Origin: Neorhizobium sp. SHOUNA12A
GTDB taxonomy: Bacteria > Pseudomonadota > Alphaproteobacteria > Rhizobiales > Rhizobiaceae
DNA: 64,000 bases
Direction: 5' to 3'
Assembly: GCF_023006505.1 (NCBI RefSeq)
Contig: NZ_JALBGV010000006.1
Coordinates: 62,001-126,000 of the forward strand
In this document: positions 28,908-39,205 of the stretch, piece after piece
Numbering within the stretch: position 1 is the stretch's first letter
How the letters are laid out: the number at the start of each line of letters is the position of its first letter
Notes under the pieces: generated by a model
Seen by the model: only the letters and a program-made list of their open reading frames with translations
What the model was told of the DNA's origin: nothing
The model's database searches: none
Translations under genes and position numbers: made by a program

Positions 28908-29438
28908 ATGAGTCCCATCCTCATCGTCATCTTTTTCGCGGCAGTGGCGGTTCGAATCGCGAGCGTCATCGTCTCGAAACGCCACGAGCGGATTTTGCGC
29001 GATGAGGGCGCCGTCGAGCATGGTGCGTTGAACACCCGGCTGCTGGCACTTGCCCACAGCCTGTTCTATCTCGCGGCATTCGGCGAAGGCTGGGTAAGGC
29101 ACGCCGAATTCGACGGCCTGTCCGCGATCGGCCTCGCGATCTTTGTTGCCGCCTTGGCGATGCTTGTCTGGATCGTCCGGCTGCTCGGCCCTGTCTGGAC
29201 GGTGAAGATCATGATCGCCAGGAACCATCCGGTCAGCCGGCACTGGCTTTTCCGTAACCTTCGGCATCCGAACTATTTTCTGAACATCCTGCCGGAACTC
29301 GTCGGTTACTCGCTGATCTTCCATGCCTGGCTCACGCTTATGACCGGGCTACCGGTCTATCTGGTGATCCTGATCGTCCGCATCGTCCAGGAGGAGAGGG
29401 CGATGCGCGGCCTGTTCGGAACCGCCTCGGCGTCCTGA
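28908..29438 (+). CDS. Isoprenylcysteine carboxyl methyltransferase (ICMT)-like membrane protein
   Basis: A 176-residue integral membrane protein with about five spans. The conserved SAM-binding block of the ICMT/DUF1295 family is RNHPVSRHWLFRNLRHPNYF (about 105-124) followed by LNILPELVG, and the C-terminal VRIVQEERAM (about 160-169) is also typical. The bacterial substrates are largely unknown. Its GGAGG ribosome site lies about 12 bases before the ATG at 28908. It follows the VOC gene by 63 bp on the same strand, and aspS comes next. Confidence 0.85.
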   Translation: MSPILIVIFFAAVAVRIASVIVSKRHERILRDEGAVEHGALNTRLLALAHSLFYLAAFGEGWVRHAEFDGLSAIGLAIFVAALAMLVWIVRLLGPVWTVKIMIARNHPVSRHWLFRNLRHPNYFLNILPELVGYSLIFHAWLTLMTGLPVYLVILIVRIVQEERAMRGLFGTASAS

Positions 29439-29607
29439 CCTGCCGCCCGGAATCCCGCCGATCCTTCACGACGTTTTGGGGCCAAGGTCGGTTCTACCTT
29501 GACAAAGCATGTCCATCATGCGCTTTTCCCGCCGATTTTCCATAAAGCCGGCAGGCCGTGCATCGCACGCCGAAAGACCGCAAAACCTACCAGTCCAGGA
29601 TACTGAA

Positions 29608-31398
29608 ATGCACCGTTACCGCAGCCATACCTGTGCCGCCCTCAAGAAGTCCGACGTCGGATCGACCGTCCGCCTGTCCGGCTGGGTGCATCGCGTGCGA
29701 GATCACGGCGGCGTGCTGTTCATCGACCTTCGCGACCATTACGGCATGACCCAGGTCGTCGCCGATCCGGACAGCCCCGCCTTCAAGACCGCCGAGATCG
29801 TCCGCGGCGAGTGGGTGATCCGCATCGACGGCCTCGTCAAGGCGCGCTCGGAAGACACCGTCAACAAGGGCATGGCGACCGGCGAGATCGAACTCTATGC
29901 CCAGGAGATCGAGGTGCTCTCCGCCGCCAAGGAACTGCCGCTGCCGGTGTTCGGCGAGCCGGACTATCCGGAAGACGTGCGCCTCAAGTACCGCTTCCTC
30001 GACCTGCGCCGCGAAACCCTGCACCGGAACATCGTCAAGCGCACCCAGATCATCTCCGACATGCGCCGCCGCATGGGCGAGATCGGTTTTGCCGAATATT
30101 CGACGCCGATCCTGACCGCATCCTCGCCGGAAGGCGCACGCGACTTCCTGGTGCCGAGCCGCATCCATGAGGGCAAGTTCTTCGCCCTGCCGCAGGCGCC
30201 GCAGCAATACAAGCAGCTGCTGATGGTCGCCGGTTTCGACCGTTATTTCCAGATCGCCCCCTGCTTCCGCGACGAAGACCCGCGCGCCGACCGCCTGCCG
30301 GGCGAATTCTATCAGCTCGACCTGGAAATGAGCTTCGTCACCCAGGAAGACGTCTGGGACACGATGGGTCCGGTGATGACCGGCGTGTTCGAGCAGTTCG
30401 CCGAAGGCAAGCCGGTCACCAAGGACTGGCCGCGCATTCCCTACGACGTGGCGATCCGCAAGTACGGCTCGGACAAGCCGGACCTGCGCAACCCGATCGA
30501 GATGCAGGCCGTCACCGAACATTTCGCCGGCTCCGGCTTCAAGGTGTTCGCCGGCATGATCGCTTCGAACCCGAAGGTCGAAGTCTGGGCGATCCCGGCC
30601 AAGACTGGCGGTTCCAGAGCCTTCTGCGACCGCATGAACGCCTGGGCGCAGTCGACCGGCCAGCCGGGCCTCGGCTACATCTTCTGGCGCAAGGAAGGCG
30701 ACAAGCTCGAAGGCGCCGGCCCGCTCGCCAAGAACATCGGCGAGGAGCGTACCGAAGCGATCCGCACCCAGCTCGGCCTCGATGACGGCGACGCCTGCTT
30801 CTTCGTCGCCGGCGACCCGGCCAAGTTCTACAAGTTCGCAGGCGAAGCCCGCACCCGCGCCGGCGAGGAACTGAACCTTGTCGACCGCGACCGTTTCGAC
30901 ATGTGCTGGATCGTCGATTTCCCGTTCTACGAATGGAGCGAGGAAGAAAAGAAGCTCGATTTCGCGCACAACCCCTTCTCCATGCCGCAGGGCGGCATCG
31001 AGGCGCTGGAAAACCAGGATCCGCTGACGATCAAGGCATTCCAGTATGACGCGGTGTGCAACGGTTTCGAAATCGCTTCGGGCTCGATCCGTAACCAGTC
31101 GCCCGAATTGATGGTCAAGGCCTTCGAAAAGGTCGGCCTCAGTCAGGCCGATGTCGAGGACCGGTTCGGCGGCATGTACCGCGCCTTCCAGTATGGCGCG
31201 CCTCCGCATGGTGGTGCCGCTTTCGGTATCGACCGTATCGTCATGCTGCTCGTCGGCGCCAAGAACCTGCGCGAAGTGACGCTGTTCCCGATGAACCAGC
31301 AGGCCCAGGACTTGCTTATGGGCGCCCCGTCGCCGGCGACGCCCCAGCAGCTGCGGGAACTGGCCATCCGCGTCGTGCCGACGCCGAAGAAGGACTGA
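29608..31398 (+). CDS. aspS: Aspartyl-tRNA synthetase
   Basis: Charges tRNA-Asp (and in many bacteria also tRNA-Asn) with aspartate. The 596-residue protein starts [20 protein letters not shown] and has the N-terminal OB domain with [20 protein letters not shown], class II motif 2 [19 protein letters not shown], the bacterial GAD insert near 300-400, and motif 3 [19 protein letters not shown] close to the C-terminus. An in-frame ATG at 29509 exists, but 29608 gives the usual N-terminus. A terminator follows the stop. In rhizobia this enzyme is usually of the non-discriminating type, but this cannot be decided here. Confidence 0.96.
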   Translation: MHRYRSHTCAALKKSDVGSTVRLSGWVHRVRDHGGVLFIDLRDHYGMTQVVADPDSPAFKTAEIVRGEWVIRIDGLVKARSEDTVNKGMATGEIELYAQEIEVLSAAKELPLPVFGEPDYPEDVRLKYRFLDLRRETLHRNIVKRTQIISDMRRRMGEIGFAEYSTPILTASSPEGARDFLVPSRIHEGKFFALPQAPQQYKQLLMVAGFDRYFQIAPCFRDEDPRADRLPGEFYQLDLEMSFVTQEDVWDTMGPVMTGVFEQFAEGKPVTKDWPRIPYDVAIRKYGSDKPDLRNPIEMQAVTEHFAGSGFKVFAGMIASNPKVEVWAIPAKTGGSRAFCDRMNAWAQSTGQPGLGYIFWRKEGDKLEGAGPLAKNIGEERTEAIRTQLGLDDGDACFFVAGDPAKFYKFAGEARTRAGEELNLVDRDRFDMCWIVDFPFYEWSEEEKKLDFAHNPFSMPQGGIEALENQDPLTIKAFQYDAVCNGFEIASGSIRNQSPELMVKAFEKVGLSQADVEDRFGGMYRAFQYGAPPHGGAAFGIDRIVMLLVGAKNLREVTLFPMNQQAQDLLMGAPSPATPQQLRELAIRVVPTPKKD

Positions 31399-31412
31399 GT
31401 TCTTAAGAACAG

Positions 31413-31440
31413 AAGAGCCCGGCCGCGTGCCGGGCTCTTT
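31413..31440 (+). terminator. Rho-independent terminator after aspS
   Basis: AAGAGCCCGGC-CGCGT-GCCGGGCTCTT is an 11-bp perfect stem with a T-run, starting 15 bp after the aspS stop. It also faces the convergent serine hydrolase gene. Confidence 0.9.
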
Positions 31441-31465
31441 GATTCAATCTCTGAGGATGGCGAGC

Positions 31466-32620
31466 CTAAAGGTCGGCGGCGACGGCTTTTTTCAGGTCGA
31501 GCGTAAATTGGCCCGACATGCCTTCGAGCGTGGTATTGGTCAGCCCCACCAGCGTGATTTTCTTCGCAAGGTCCATGAACCAATGGTGGCCGTAGACGCC
31601 GCCCCATTGCAGCGAGCCGGGGGAAACAGGCAGTCCGGCCTTTGCCGGATCGAGCACGACCGCCCAGCCGAACCCGAACCCGAAACCCGGCCGCGTCGGC
31701 TCCAGCAGATCGCCGATCTGGTTGGTCGTCATCTGCCGAACCGTCTTTTCCGACAGCAGCGGCGCGCCGCCCTTGAGAATGGTTTCGAGCACGGTCAGCA
31801 CGTCTAAGGCGGTTCCGGCCATGCCGCCGCCGCCGGAATGGAACGAGGCGAGGTCGAAGATGCGGGCGGGGGCGAAGGTCACCGTGCCGTTGAGGACGGG
31901 CACCTTTTCCGTCTCTCCCATCCGCGTCGGTTCGGGCGAACCATCGACATAAGGGGCCGCCAGCCGGCTGCCGTCGGTGACGGTGAAACCGGTATCGGAG
32001 AGGCCGAGCGGTCGCATCACCAGCTCGTTGACGACTTCCCCGAGGCGCTTGCCGGCTTCCCTTTCGATGACGCCGCCGAGCACATCCATGGAGACCGAAT
32101 ATCGCCAGTCGGTGCCGGGCGCAAAGAGCAGCGGCACGGATGCGATACGGCGCAGGTTCTCGCCGAGCGAAAGGCCAGGCTGATCGACGCCGTCAGAGAC
32201 GCCGGCGCGGACGTAAGGTCCTTCTTCCAAGTGGAAACAATAGCTGAGGCCGGAGGTGTGGGTGAGGAGATGCCGGATCAGGATCGCCGGTTCGGACCCG
32301 TCTTCGAGCCGCGGCCGGAAATCCGGCAGCCATTTCGTCACCGGATCGTCGAGGCCGATGCGGCCCTGTTCGATCAGCCGCATGGCGGTGATGGTGACGA
32401 TCGGCTTGGTGATCGAGGCAAGCCGGAAGATCGTGTTCTCTTGGGTCATGAGGCCCGCTTCCCGGTCCGCCAATCCGGCGGCGCGGCGGTAGACGATCTC
32501 GCCGTCCCTGGCGATCATCACCACAGCACCGACGAGACGCCTGGAGGCGAGCGCGCTGTCGATCGCGGCCTCGATCGTGGGGAAGGGTATCTGGGCCGAT
32601 GGATGGATTGGCAAATTCAT
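31466..32620 (-). CDS. Serine hydrolase of the class C beta-lactamase / EstB family
   Basis: A 384-residue protein of the DD-peptidase/beta-lactamase fold. The nucleophile SxxK is RLASITKPIVTI (about 66-77), and the second motif is Tyr-Ser-x-Ser in WRYSVSMDVLGGV (about 185-197), followed by a Gly-rich region (GVYGHHWFMDLAK) in place of a classic KTG. There is no signal peptide, and the sequence resembles the cytoplasmic esterase EstB-like branch rather than a true beta-lactamase. The substrate is unknown. It converges with aspS and lies beside a DUF1236 gene transcribed away from it. Confidence 0.87.
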   Translation of the reverse strand: MNLPIHPSAQIPFPTIEAAIDSALASRRLVGAVVMIARDGEIVYRRAAGLADREAGLMTQENTIFRLASITKPIVTITAMRLIEQGRIGLDDPVTKWLPDFRPRLEDGSEPAILIRHLLTHTSGLSYCFHLEEGPYVRAGVSDGVDQPGLSLGENLRRIASVPLLFAPGTDWRYSVSMDVLGGVIEREAGKRLGEVVNELVMRPLGLSDTGFTVTDGSRLAAPYVDGSPEPTRMGETEKVPVLNGTVTFAPARIFDLASFHSGGGGMAGTALDVLTVLETILKGGAPLLSEKTVRQMTTNQIGDLLEPTRPGFGFGFGWAVVLDPAKAGLPVSPGSLQWGGVYGHHWFMDLAKKITLVGLTNTTLEGMSGQFTLDLKKAVAADL

Positions 32621-32957
32621 GGGACAAAACCTTCGCTAAAGACGCTTTTATCTAGGGTCGCCTCGGCGAGGGGGCGATCCGGTCGGCCACAAAAAACATT
32701 GGGCGACATGCTGCAGACGATCGCGGACGACGGAACTGTTCAGTTTCATATTCTCGATCAGCCGCCAGCCGGGAGCCGATCAAATGGACCTAGGCAGCAA
32801 GTCGGGCTGTCCCTGTCTCATCACCGCAATCTTGTCGCTTGCGCCCACCCGTGGCGTCAAGACGCCGCCCCCTGGCTTTCCCGAGCGTCGGGCGAATAGG
32901 GGAACCATATCCGTGCGCTTTTGTTGTTAGGGCAGGCAGAAGCATAGGAGTTACGAT
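32621..32957. other. 337-bp intergenic region between divergent serine hydrolase and DUF1236 genes
   Basis: I see no gene in this stretch; open frames across it are shadows of the neighbouring gene or end without a start. A GGAAC...TGTT pair at 32901-32925 resembles a general-stress (EcfG-type) promoter pointing toward the DUF1236 gene. The hydrolase promoter must also lie here. Confidence 0.5.
32901..32925 (+). promoter_or_regulatory. Candidate EcfG (general stress sigma) promoter
   Basis: GGAAC at 32901 and TGTT at 32922 are separated by 16 bases, against the rhizobial consensus GGAAC-N16-17-CGTT; one -10 base differs. It lies 33 bp before the DUF1236 start, the right place for a promoter. 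This is a weak prediction from spacing and match only. Confidence 0.35.
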
Positions 32958-33278
32958 ATGCACAAGACCCTATTGGCCGCGTCGGCGGTCCTGATCGCAC
33001 TCTCCGGTGCAGCTTACGCCCAGACGACGATCATCACCCAGGATCCGGTCACCACCAATTCGGCGGTCGTTCTGCCGGGCGAAGTTCGCACCTATGTCAT
33101 GGAGCAGAGCGTTCCGTCGGTTTCCTATCAGGGCGACATCACCGTCGGGACCGCCCTTCCGGATACCGTCGAGGTGCATCCGGTCGATGGCTACGACAAC
33201 TACGCCTATACGGTCGTCAATGACCGCCGCGTCATCGTCAATCCACAGACCAGGACCGTCATCCAGGTTCTGGAATAA
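32958..33278 (+). CDS. Secreted DUF1236 family protein
   Basis: A 106-residue exported protein with a signal peptide (MHKTLLAASAVLIALSGAAY, cut after AYA). The mature part matches DUF1236: PGEVRTYVMEQ, then LPDTVEVHPVDGYDNYAYTV and VNDRRVIVNPQTRTVIQVLE at the end. The family is common in rhizobia, usually periplasmic and of unknown function. AGGAG precedes the ATG at 32958. A strong terminator follows, so it is monocistronic, and a candidate stress promoter lies upstream. Confidence 0.88.
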   Translation: MHKTLLAASAVLIALSGAAYAQTTIITQDPVTTNSAVVLPGEVRTYVMEQSVPSVSYQGDITVGTALPDTVEVHPVDGYDNYAYTVVNDRRVIVNPQTRTVIQVLE

Positions 33279-33302
33279 TTTCATCCGACTCTTTTCGAGC
33301 AA

Positions 33303-33335
33303 CAAAAAACCCGGCGAGCGATCGCCGGGTTTTTT
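33303..33335. terminator. Bidirectional Rho-independent terminator
   Basis: AAAAAACCCGGCGA-GCGA-TCGCCGGGTTTTTT is a perfect 14-bp stem with A- and T-runs on both sides. It serves the DUF1236 gene on the plus strand and the convergent gene ending at 33356. Confidence 0.92.
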
Positions 33336-33355
33336 TGTTGGCGGACGCATGGTCC

Positions 33356-34546
33356 TCAGTCGTTGGCGGTGACCTTGACGCCGAGGACGTTCGGAAGCGT
33401 GTTCGGCGCGCCCATTGCGGCACCCATGATCATCGGGAAGGGGACGGCATCGGCCGGTTCCGCGGTGATCGTGAAGCTGCCGGGCTTGTCGAGATAGGTG
33501 TTGATCGCAGCGCTCACCATGTTCTGCAGTTCCGGCACGTTGTACTGCGCCAGCATCATCGGCGTCATGCCCTTCAGCATCTGCGCCATGGCTTCGCCTG
33601 TGGTGCCCTGGCTCTTGCCGGCGTAGTCGAGCGCCTTCTTGGTAATGCCGGCATCCTCGAAGCGGATTTCGGCGCTGTTGAAGGTGAGGCGCTGCATCAG
33701 GCCGAGCATCGCAAGGCCCGCGGCCTGCTGTGCTTCTTCCTTGTTCGGATTGGCTTCCATCGCCTTGGCCGTTTCGTTCGCGGACTTGATGAAGTCGAGC
33801 GTGTAGCCGGATACGCTGAAGGCGAGGTTGAGCTTGCCGACCTTGGCGAAATCGATCGCGTATTCGTCGATCTCCAGATTTCCGTCCGCCAGTGTCCAGC
33901 TTCCCGTCATGTTCACCTTGCCGTCGATCGAAGTGACGCCGAGCTGCTGCAGCGTGTCCTTCGCCTGGGCGTCGTCGACGAGGCTAAGGTCGCTCTTGAC
34001 CCCGTTGATCTGAAGGTCGAAGCCGACGGAGGAGCTGTCGTCGGCGACCTCGGTGGTGAGGTTCATCCCATCGACCGAAAAGGCCTGCTTGCCGTCGACG
34101 GCGGCGGTCATCTTGCCGATATGCGCTTCGTCATAGAGCATGATCGCATCAAGGCCGTCGCCGCTTGGATTGCCGGGGACGGTAAGGCCGCTGATCGCGA
34201 TGTCCGAGGCGGTGAAGACCGTCTTGTCCTGGCTGGTGTTGACGTTGTCGAAAGTGACCTTCTCGACGGTGTAGCCGCCATTATTCTCTTCGACGCCCTC
34301 GAACTTGACCGTGCCGAGCGGCAGGTTTTGCTTGCCGGCCTGGACCAGCAGCTTGGCGTTGGCGAGCGTCACGTTCGACCCGCTGACAGTGGCCTTTTCA
34401 GCCGAGAAGCCGGCGCCGCCCTGGATCGAGAGCGCGCCGTTGATCTTGGCGACGAGATCGTTGCCGTCGAGCGCGAATGCCGGGCCGGCGAAAATCGAAA
34501 GCGCTGCGCCGGCGAGCAGAAGCCGGGCCTTGGTGGAGTATTGCAT
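33356..34546 (-). CDS. Exported protein of unknown function
   Basis: A 396-residue protein with a signal peptide (MQYSTKARLLLAGAALSIFA, cut near GPAFA-LD). The mature part is rich in beta-forming segments with many Asp/Asn/Gly turns, for example NDLVAKINGALSIQGG and ISGLTVPGNPSGDGL, and a repeated theme of domain-internal GK-rich strands; no known domain was recognised with certainty. It could be a periplasmic lipid-transport or AsmA-like protein, but this is a guess. AGGAGG lies just before ATG 34546; an in-frame upstream ATG at 34714 lacks a signal. It is divergent from parC and shares a terminator with the DUF1236 gene. Confidence 0.75.
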   Translation of the reverse strand: MQYSTKARLLLAGAALSIFAGPAFALDGNDLVAKINGALSIQGGAGFSAEKATVSGSNVTLANAKLLVQAGKQNLPLGTVKFEGVEENNGGYTVEKVTFDNVNTSQDKTVFTASDIAISGLTVPGNPSGDGLDAIMLYDEAHIGKMTAAVDGKQAFSVDGMNLTTEVADDSSSVGFDLQINGVKSDLSLVDDAQAKDTLQQLGVTSIDGKVNMTGSWTLADGNLEIDEYAIDFAKVGKLNLAFSVSGYTLDFIKSANETAKAMEANPNKEEAQQAAGLAMLGLMQRLTFNSAEIRFEDAGITKKALDYAGKSQGTTGEAMAQMLKGMTPMMLAQYNVPELQNMVSAAINTYLDKPGSFTITAEPADAVPFPMIMGAAMGAPNTLPNVLGVKVTAND

Positions 34547-34804
34547 CGGAGTTCCTCCTGGCGGGCGATGGTCCGGCCCGCGTTCCATTAGGGTTTTGTC
34601 GATAGTTCGGTCTGCTTGTTCGCGGCACCTTATAGGCAAGCCGGGTAAAAGGTTTATGGCTTTGTTCCACATTCCTTTCGTCAAAATTGCGGCTGACGAT
34701 TCAGGGTAAATCAAACACTGATTTTAGTCCGGGAAAAGCCTTCATCCACAGGCTGTCGCCGGTACTTTCTTGCCGAGAATCGGGCTTTCCGCTAGTCAAG
34801 GCCC

Positions 34805-37087
34805 ATGGGAAAAAATCTGACACCACCCGGCGGCGACGGCGGCGACAACATCTTGCCTGTCGATCTGAAAGCGGCGCTCGAAGAGCGTTACCTCGCCTAT
34901 GCGCTTTCGACCATCATGCACCGCGCGCTGCCGGACGTGCGCGACGGCCTGAAACCCGTCCACCGCCGCATCGTCTATGCGATGAGCGAGATGGGCCTGC
35001 GCCCCAACGCCGCCTTCCGCAAGTGCGCCAAGATCGTCGGCGAGGTGATGGGTAATTTCCATCCGCACGGCGACCAGTCGATTTATGACGCATTGGCGCG
35101 CCTTGCGCAGGATTTCTCGCAGCGTTATCCGCTCGTCAACGGCCAGGGCAATTTCGGCAATATCGACGGCGATAGCCCCGCCGCGATGCGTTATACCGAG
35201 AGCAAGATGACGGCGGTCTCCGAACTGCTGCTCGAAGGCATCGACCAGGACGCGGTGGATTTCCGCGACACCTACGACGAATCGAATTCCGAACCGGTCG
35301 TATTGCCCGGCGCCTTCCCGAACCTGCTGGCCAACGGCACGTCCGGCATCGCGGTCGGCATGGCGACGTCGATCCCGCCGCACAATGTCCATGAGCTTTG
35401 CGACGCCGCGCTGCACCTGATCAAGAACCCGTCGGCGACCATCGAAGACCTGATGGCGGATCCGGCCGAGCCTGCCAAGGGCGGCATCGAAGGCCCGGAC
35501 CTGCCGACCGGCGGCATCATCATCGACAGCCGAGAGTCGATCGTCGAGGCCTACAAGACCGGTCGCGGCGGTTTCCGCGTCCGCGCCCGCTGGGTGATCG
35601 AGGATCTCGGCCGTGGCGGTTATCAGATCGTCGTCACCGAAATTCCGTTCCAGGTGCAGAAATCGCGCCTGATCGAAAAGATCGCCGAACTGCTGCTCGC
35701 CCGCAAGCTGCCGCTGCTGGAAGACGTGCGCGACGAATCGGCCGAAGACGTGCGCGTCGTGCTGGTGCCGAAGAGCCGCACCGTGGATGCGACCCTGCTG
35801 ATGGAATCGCTGTTCAAGCTGTCCGAACTGGAAACCCGCCTGCCGCTCAACATGAACGTGCTCTCCATGGGCCGTGTGCCCAAGGTGATGGCGCTCAACG
35901 AAGTGCTGCTGGAGTGGCTGGCGCATCGCCGCGACGTGCTGGTGCGCCGCTCGCGCTTCCGGCTGGCGGCGATCGACCGGCGCCTGGAAATCCTCGGCGG
36001 CCTGCTGATCGCCTACCTCAATATCGACGAGGTGATCCGCATCATTCGCGAGGAGGACGAACCGAAGCCTGTCATGATGGAGCGCTGGTCGCTCTCCGAC
36101 ATCCAGGTCGAGGCGATCCTCAACATGCGGCTGCGTGCCTTGCGCAAGCTCGAAGAATTCGAGATCCGCACCGAGCACGAAAACCTCACCAAGGAAAAGG
36201 CGGATATCGAATCGCTGCTCGCCTCCGAGGACAAGCAGTGGCGGGTCATCGAGCACGAGATCCAGGACGTCCGCAAGAATTTCGCCAAGGGCCGGGGCAA
36301 GCCCTATGCGCGCCTGACGACCTTCGCCGATGCGCCGGATGCCGATATCGACGCGATCAACCAGGCGATGATCGAGAAGGAACCGATCACCGTCGTGGTC
36401 TCGCAGAAAGGCTGGATCCGCGCGCTGAAGGGACATATCTCGGATACCTCGACGCTGACCTTCAAGGAAGGCGACGGGCCGAAGATCGCGTTTACCGCCC
36501 AGACGACCGACAAGCTGTTGCTCGTCACCACCGGCGGCAAGGTCTATACGCTCGGTGCCGACAAGCTGCCGGGCGGTCGCGGCCACGGCGAGCCGATCCG
36601 CATCATCGTCGACATGGAGAACGACCAGGACATCCTGACCGCCTTCGTCCATGATCCGCAGCGCAAGCTGATCGTCGCTTCCACCGCCGGCAACGGTTTT
36701 ATCGTCGCCGAGAGCGAGATGATCGCCAATACCCGCAAGGGCAAGCAGATCATGAACGTAGCCATGCCCGACGAGACCAAAGTGGTCGTGCATGTTTCGG
36801 GCGATCACGTGGCCGTCGTCGGCGAGAACCGCAAGCTGCTGGTCTTCCCGCTGACCCAGCTGCCGGAAATGACCCGTGGCAAGGGCGTGCGCCTGCAGCG
36901 CTACAAGGACGGCGGCATTTCCGACATCCGCTGCTTCACCATGGCCGACGGCCTTTCCTGGGAAGACAGCGCCGGCCGCTCGTTCACCCGCAACAAGGAC
37001 GAACTGCTGGAATGGATCGCCGACCGCGCCACCGCCGGCCGCGCCGTTCCGAAGGGCTTTCCGCGGAGCGGGAAGTTCGCCGGGTGA
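34805..37087 (+). CDS. parC: DNA topoisomerase IV subunit A
   Basis: DNA-cleaving subunit of topoisomerase IV, which decatenates daughter chromosomes. The 760-residue protein has the N-terminal [20 protein letters not shown] and [11 protein letters not shown] segments, the quinolone-determining region near [17 protein letters not shown] (about 81-97) and the catalytic Tyr in [16 protein letters not shown] (about 122-137). The C-terminal beta-pinwheel ([17 protein letters not shown], then [11 protein letters not shown]) is shorter than that of GyrA and lacks a complete GyrA-box, supporting ParC over GyrA. It ends one base before the convergent AbrB-like gene stop. Confidence 0.94.
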   Translation: MGKNLTPPGGDGGDNILPVDLKAALEERYLAYALSTIMHRALPDVRDGLKPVHRRIVYAMSEMGLRPNAAFRKCAKIVGEVMGNFHPHGDQSIYDALARLAQDFSQRYPLVNGQGNFGNIDGDSPAAMRYTESKMTAVSELLLEGIDQDAVDFRDTYDESNSEPVVLPGAFPNLLANGTSGIAVGMATSIPPHNVHELCDAALHLIKNPSATIEDLMADPAEPAKGGIEGPDLPTGGIIIDSRESIVEAYKTGRGGFRVRARWVIEDLGRGGYQIVVTEIPFQVQKSRLIEKIAELLLARKLPLLEDVRDESAEDVRVVLVPKSRTVDATLLMESLFKLSELETRLPLNMNVLSMGRVPKVMALNEVLLEWLAHRRDVLVRRSRFRLAAIDRRLEILGGLLIAYLNIDEVIRIIREEDEPKPVMMERWSLSDIQVEAILNMRLRALRKLEEFEIRTEHENLTKEKADIESLLASEDKQWRVIEHEIQDVRKNFAKGRGKPYARLTTFADAPDADIDAINQAMIEKEPITVVVSQKGWIRALKGHISDTSTLTFKEGDGPKIAFTAQTTDKLLLVTTGGKVYTLGADKLPGGRGHGEPIRIIVDMENDQDILTAFVHDPQRKLIVASTAGNGFIVAESEMIANTRKGKQIMNVAMPDETKVVVHVSGDHVAVVGENRKLLVFPLTQLPEMTRGKGVRLQRYKDGGISDIRCFTMADGLSWEDSAGRSFTRNKDELLEWIADRATAGRAVPKGFPRSGKFAG

Positions 37088-37345
37088 TCAGCTTTTGGCG
37101 AGTGCGCTGAGGGCTACGTGATACTTCCTCATCGCCATCTTGGCGGCGAGGAACTGACGCTGGAAATCCTCATCCGATATCGTCTTGGGATCGAAAAGCT
37201 CGATCCCAGTATCGTCGATATGAAGCTCCAATACTTGGCCTTCCTTCCAGCCAAGACGGTGAAGGATATCCTGGGGCAAGGCGATGCCGTGGTCTTCGCC
37301 GATCTTCTGAATAGTGATCTTCTGAACAGTGCTTTTCGCGTTCAT
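37088..37345 (-). CDS. Orphan AbrB/MazE-family protein
   Basis: An 85-residue protein with the swapped-hairpin AbrB domain: VQKITIQKIGEDHGIALPQD, ILHRLGWKEGQVLELHID and GIELFDPKTI. AbrB/MazE antitoxins normally sit beside a MazF/PIN toxin gene, but none is adjacent here: parC ends 1 bp away and the other neighbour is an EamA permease. It is therefore an orphan regulator or relic antitoxin. The open frame continues upstream to 37381, but ATG 37345 begins the domain cleanly. Confidence 0.8.
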   Translation of the reverse strand: MNAKSTVQKITIQKIGEDHGIALPQDILHRLGWKEGQVLELHIDDTGIELFDPKTISDEDFQRQFLAAKMAMRKYHVALSALAKS

Positions 37346-37402
37346 CGTCAGCCACCTATAGTAGTGTGGAGACGCTACCACATATAAGGGCGCTCGCGAA
37401 TA

Positions 37403-38308
37403 TCAAATCGCTTGCGAGGCTACCGCCCTGGCCCGCAACCTCTCCACCCGCCGCATCTGCCAGGCCGAATAACCGATTAGCGCCAGCACGAGGATCGAGC
37501 CGCCCAAGAGCGTGCGGGAGGATGGGATCTCGGAAAAGATCAGCCAGACCCAGATCGGTGCGAGGATGGTTTCGAGCAGGTAGAACATCCCGACTTCGGG
37601 GCCGGAGAGATATTTCGGGCCGGTTGCAAGACACCAGAAGGCGAGCGGCATCATGATCGCGCCGTCGAACATCACCCAGATGGGATCCGCCACTGAAAAG
37701 CCGCCCGTGCCGGCAAGCGAAGACGCGCCGACGAACGAGAGCCCGATCGTTGCCGGTATGATGGTCGCGACGAGCGGCACGAAGCCCATGTCGATGCGGG
37801 CCGCCCGGCTGAGCGTGATCGCCAGAGCCAGCAGGAACGAAGCGGTCGCCGCGAGGATGTCGCCAAAAATATGCCCGCCGGCAAGCCCGCCCGAGACGAT
37901 CAGGCCGACGCCGAAAAACATCACCAGCATGGTGACGAGTGTCGAAGGCGAGGGGCGCTCCTTGAGGACCAGCCAGCCGAGAACGGCGGCATACATGGGC
38001 GTGAAGGCGACGATGAAGACAACGTTGGCGGTCGCCGTGTTGAACACGGCGCCGAGGAAGGCGATCGTCGAAATACCGTAGCAGAAGCCGGCGGCAAGAC
38101 CCGCCTTTCCGGGGATCAGCACCGGACGGGTCGAGCCGAAGCGCCGGACGAGCAGCCACAGGATGATGGCGGCGGCGAAGGTCGCGGTGCTGCGCAGCAC
38201 GACAGTCGACCACATTTCGCCATGCCCGAGCCGCACCAGCGGCACGTCGAAGGAGAGCGCAAGGCCGCCGATTGCGGTGAGCACGAGGCCCTTTTTATGA
38301 TCGTTCAT
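37403..38308 (-). CDS. EamA/DMT family permease
   Basis: A 301-residue inner-membrane protein with ten predicted spans in two EamA repeats (LVLTAIGGLALSFDVPLVRL near the start, and a second repeat from GGFSVADPIWVMFDGAIMMP). The conserved pairs of short loops and the ALIGYSAW motif near the C-terminus fit drug/metabolite transporters. The substrate is unknown. It is transcribed leftward, next to bpt with only 9 bp between the bpt stop and its ATG, so the two are probably co-transcribed. Confidence 0.9.
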   Translation of the reverse strand: MNDHKKGLVLTAIGGLALSFDVPLVRLGHGEMWSTVVLRSTATFAAAIILWLLVRRFGSTRPVLIPGKAGLAAGFCYGISTIAFLGAVFNTATANVVFIVAFTPMYAAVLGWLVLKERPSPSTLVTMLVMFFGVGLIVSGGLAGGHIFGDILAATASFLLALAITLSRAARIDMGFVPLVATIIPATIGLSFVGASSLAGTGGFSVADPIWVMFDGAIMMPLAFWCLATGPKYLSGPEVGMFYLLETILAPIWVWLIFSEIPSSRTLLGGSILVLALIGYSAWQMRRVERLRARAVASQAI

Positions 38309-38317
38309 GGGATGATT

Positions 38318-39079
38318 TCAGATGTCCGTGGCGGGATCGAAGATTTCCCAGCCGCGCGGGGTCAGGTGTTCCTGGGGCTGGAACCGGGTCTTGTAGCCCA
38401 TCTTCGCCGAACCCTTGACCCAATAGCCGAGATAGACATGCGGCAGGCCGAGCGTCCTGGTGCGGGCGATATGGTCGAGGATCATGAACGTACCGAGCGA
38501 GCGCTTTTCATACTCGGGATTGAAGAAGGAATAGACCATCGACAGGCCGTCGCTCATCATGTCGGTAAGCGCGACGGCAAGCAATTCCCCCTTCGGCTCG
38601 ACGCTGATGCCGGAGCCCGGCTCGCGGCGCCGGTACTCGATGATGCGGGTGTTGACATGCGTGTCCTCGACCATGATCGCATAGTCGAGCGCCGACATGT
38701 CGGACATGCCGCCCCGCTGATGGCGGTCGTCGAGATAACGACGGAAGAGCGAGAACTGTTCGGTGGAGGGTTGCGCGGGGTAGACCGTCGCGATCACGTC
38801 GCGATTGGTGGCAAGGACCCGTTTCATCGAGCGCACGGGCTCGAACTCGTGAGCGAGGATGCGCACGGAAATGCACGCGCGGCATGATTCGCAGGCCGGC
38901 CGATAGGCGATGTTCTGCGAACGGCGGAAACCGCCCTGGGTCAGTAGGTCGTTCATCTCGGCGGCGCGAGCGCCTACCAGGTGAGTGAAGACCTTTCGCT
39001 CCATTTCACCCGGGAGATAGGGACAAACTGCCGGGGCCGTCAGGTAGAACTGCGGTGAGGGCGTTGCCTGGGTATTCAT
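38318..39079 (-). CDS. bpt: Aspartate/glutamate leucyltransferase
   Basis: Attaches Leu from Leu-tRNA to N-terminal Asp or Glu residues, feeding the bacterial N-end rule (ClpS/ClpAP) pathway. The 253-residue Bpt/ATE protein has the N-terminal [19 protein letters not shown], the Cys-rich [19 protein letters not shown] (about 58-76) and the C-terminal [20 protein letters not shown], then [18 protein letters not shown]. These mark the bacterial aspartate/glutamate leucyltransferase rather than eukaryotic ATE1. It precedes the EamA gene and is transcribed away from the RDD and hemB genes on the same strand. Confidence 0.95.
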   Translation of the reverse strand: MNTQATPSPQFYLTAPAVCPYLPGEMERKVFTHLVGARAAEMNDLLTQGGFRRSQNIAYRPACESCRACISVRILAHEFEPVRSMKRVLATNRDVIATVYPAQPSTEQFSLFRRYLDDRHQRGGMSDMSALDYAIMVEDTHVNTRIIEYRRREPGSGISVEPKGELLAVALTDMMSDGLSMVYSFFNPEYEKRSLGTFMILDHIARTRTLGLPHVYLGYWVKGSAKMGYKTRFQPQEHLTPRGWEIFDPATDI

Positions 39080-39205
39080 TGCGTCGTGGCAGTCCGGTCT
39101 TTAGGGTCGTAATGTCATACCATGGCGCATAAAAGTAAAACGTCAACCATATGCTGCGGCAGGCGGCAGGCTAGTGCCATAAACTTTCGGCCAGTAGCGT
39201 AATCG

